Part shown: positions 5,401-6,251 of the stretch, in pieces | Layout of the letters: every line of letters begins with the position of its first letter | How positions within the stretch are numbered: the first letter of the stretch is position 1 | Assembly (NCBI GenBank): GCA_023433275.1 | Contig: JAEZDN010000097.1 | Location: 1-6,251, forward strand | DNA: 6,251 nt | Reading direction: 5' to 3' | DNA from: Verrucomicrobiota bacterium | GTDB lineage: Bacteria > Verrucomicrobiota > Verrucomicrobiia > Opitutales > Opitutaceae | Program-made: the position numbers and the translations under genes | The notes under the pieces: generated by a model | Database searches by the model: none | What the model was told of the DNA's origin: nothing | Seen by the model: only the letters and a program-made list of their open reading frames with translations

Positions 5401-5437
5401 GCCCCGCAGGACACGGAATACACGGATTGAGCGGGGC
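5401..5437. repeat. GC inverted repeat enclosing two CACGGAT-type units
   Basis: GCCCCGC at 5401-5407 is the exact inverse of GCGGGGC at 5431-5437. The 23-base loop holds two 9-bp units, ACACGGAAT and ACACGGATT (5411-5428), sharing the core of the units at 2651-2677. It lies in the 75-base gap between the nif3-like gene and aroQ. It could be a worn member of the same dispersed repeat family or a hairpin within the operon message. Confidence 0.5.
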
Positions 5438-5466
5438 AGGAAGATTTGTTTGTGGGACGGAAGACT

Positions 5467-6219
5467 CTAGAGCGGGTTGTCGGTCTCGATGAATTCCCAG
5501 GGCAGGCGGAATTTCCGGGCCAGCTCGGCGGCGAGGGCCTTCACGCCGTGGGTTTCGGTCGCGTAATGGCCGCAGCAGATGAGGTTGAGTTTGTGTTCCT
5601 GGGCGTAGTTGAACCATTCCTCGCGCAGTTCGCCCGTGATCAGGGTGTCGACGCCGGCGGCGAGCAGGTGGGGCACGGCGCCGTTGCCGGAGCCGCTGCA
5701 GAAAGCGACGAGCTTGGGGGTGGCGGAGCCGTACTCGATGGAGACGACGCGCGGGTAAAGCTCCTCGAGGCGGGCGCAGAGCTGGGCGCGCTTGTATTTG
5801 TTGGGTGCGATCCAGCCGATGAGTTCGTTCTCGTGGGGGAGGAACTGGCGGCGAGGCTTGAGGCCGAGCTGGCGGGCGATGAGGACGTTGTTGCCGATTT
5901 CCTCGTGGGCATCGAGGGGCAGGTGGCTGGAGTACACGGCGCAGTTGCCGCGGACGAGGGCGGCGAACCGGCCGTACACGGGGCCGGTGAGCGGCTGGGC
6001 GCCGCCCCAGAAAAGACCGTGGTGCACGATCAGGAAATCCACGCCGCGCTCGACGGCGCGTTCGAAGGGCGCGAGGCCCGCGTCGACGGCGGCGCCGATG
6101 CGCGTAACGCGCCCGTCGTTCGCGACCTGCAGGCCGTTGGCGGCGCCGGGAAAGTCCTTGAACGAGGGGCGGCGGGTGCGTTTGTCGCAGTATTCGACGA
6201 GTTGGGAGAGCGAGGCCAT
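5467..6219 (-). CDS. Nif3-like dinuclear metal centre hexameric protein (YbgI family)
   Basis: Conserved protein of the NIF3/DUF34 family (Escherichia coli YbgI, now often linked to GTP cyclohydrolase 1 type 2-like folds). These form hexameric rings with a two-metal site in each subunit; the physiological reaction is unsettled. The 250 residues match the short bacterial form without the extra inserted domain. Likely metal ligands are present: H66-H67 in IVHHGLFW, D103 in SSHLPLDAH, and H218 and E222 in GHYATE near the C terminus. ITGELREEW (194-202) is also typical. The start at 6219 gives the usual N terminus (LSQLVEYCD); upstream is a pyrimidine-rich stretch without a Shine-Dalgarno sequence. 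It is the first visible gene of a minus-strand run that continues into aroQ. Confidence 0.94.
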   Translation of the reverse strand: MASLSQLVEYCDKRTRRPSFKDFPGAANGLQVANDGRVTRIGAAVDAGLAPFERAVERGVDFLIVHHGLFWGGAQPLTGPVYGRFAALVRGNCAVYSSHLPLDAHEEIGNNVLIARQLGLKPRRQFLPHENELIGWIAPNKYKRAQLCARLEELYPRVVSIEYGSATPKLVAFCSGSGNGAVPHLLAAGVDTLITGELREEWFNYAQEHKLNLICCGHYATETHGVKALAAELARKFRLPWEFIETDNPL

Positions 6220-6251
6220 GGCGGCAAGGTGGGGAAGGGGCGGCGGGCGCG

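Overview
The window is GC-rich bacterial chromosome, densely packed with compact housekeeping genes in short runs. The gene set, the GC-rich codon use and the dispersed CACGGAT-type intergenic repeats suggest an environmental Verrucomicrobiota-like bacterium, possibly Opitutae. That placement is inference; no marker here is decisive. Nine genes are supported. I saw no tRNA, rRNA, CRISPR array, transposase or phage gene.

Left part (1-1813): a C-rich non-coding left end (1-276) carries a canonical G-quadruplex pattern on the minus strand. It is followed by a stand-alone response-regulator receiver (minus), divergent from trmL (tRNA wobble 2'-O-methyltransferase, plus). trmL converges on coaD (phosphopantetheine adenylyltransferase, minus). 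The roughly 230-base gap between coaD and pgsA is divergent and holds a perfect 7+2+7 palindrome, a plausible operator.

Middle part (2041-3430): pgsA and pgpA encode two consecutive steps of phosphatidylglycerol synthesis: CDP-diacylglycerol to phosphatidylglycerophosphate, then to phosphatidylglycerol. They are separated by a 225-base non-coding insert that looks like a small non-autonomous repeat element. It has 11-bp terminal inverted repeats, a 9-bp tandem repeat at the left end, an 11-bp-stem hairpin inside, and a 9-bp direct repeat flanking that hairpin. A strong 12-bp-stem hairpin lies after pgpA.

Right part (3459-6219): four minus-strand genes read in the order nif3-like metal protein, aroQ (type II dehydroquinase), a NusG/RfaH-type specialised elongation factor, and an exported, probably outer-membrane beta-barrel protein. 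The last two are only 3 nt apart and so probably translated together. The nif3-aroQ gap holds a second copy of the CACGGAT repeat type inside a GC-rich inverted repeat.

None of the nine starts has a recognisable Shine-Dalgarno sequence, and every start codon is preceded by a pyrimidine. I do not see a clearly new multi-gene system. The most interesting items are the nested repeat element, the NusG-paralogue/outer-membrane pair with a hairpin at its start, and the SD-less starts.
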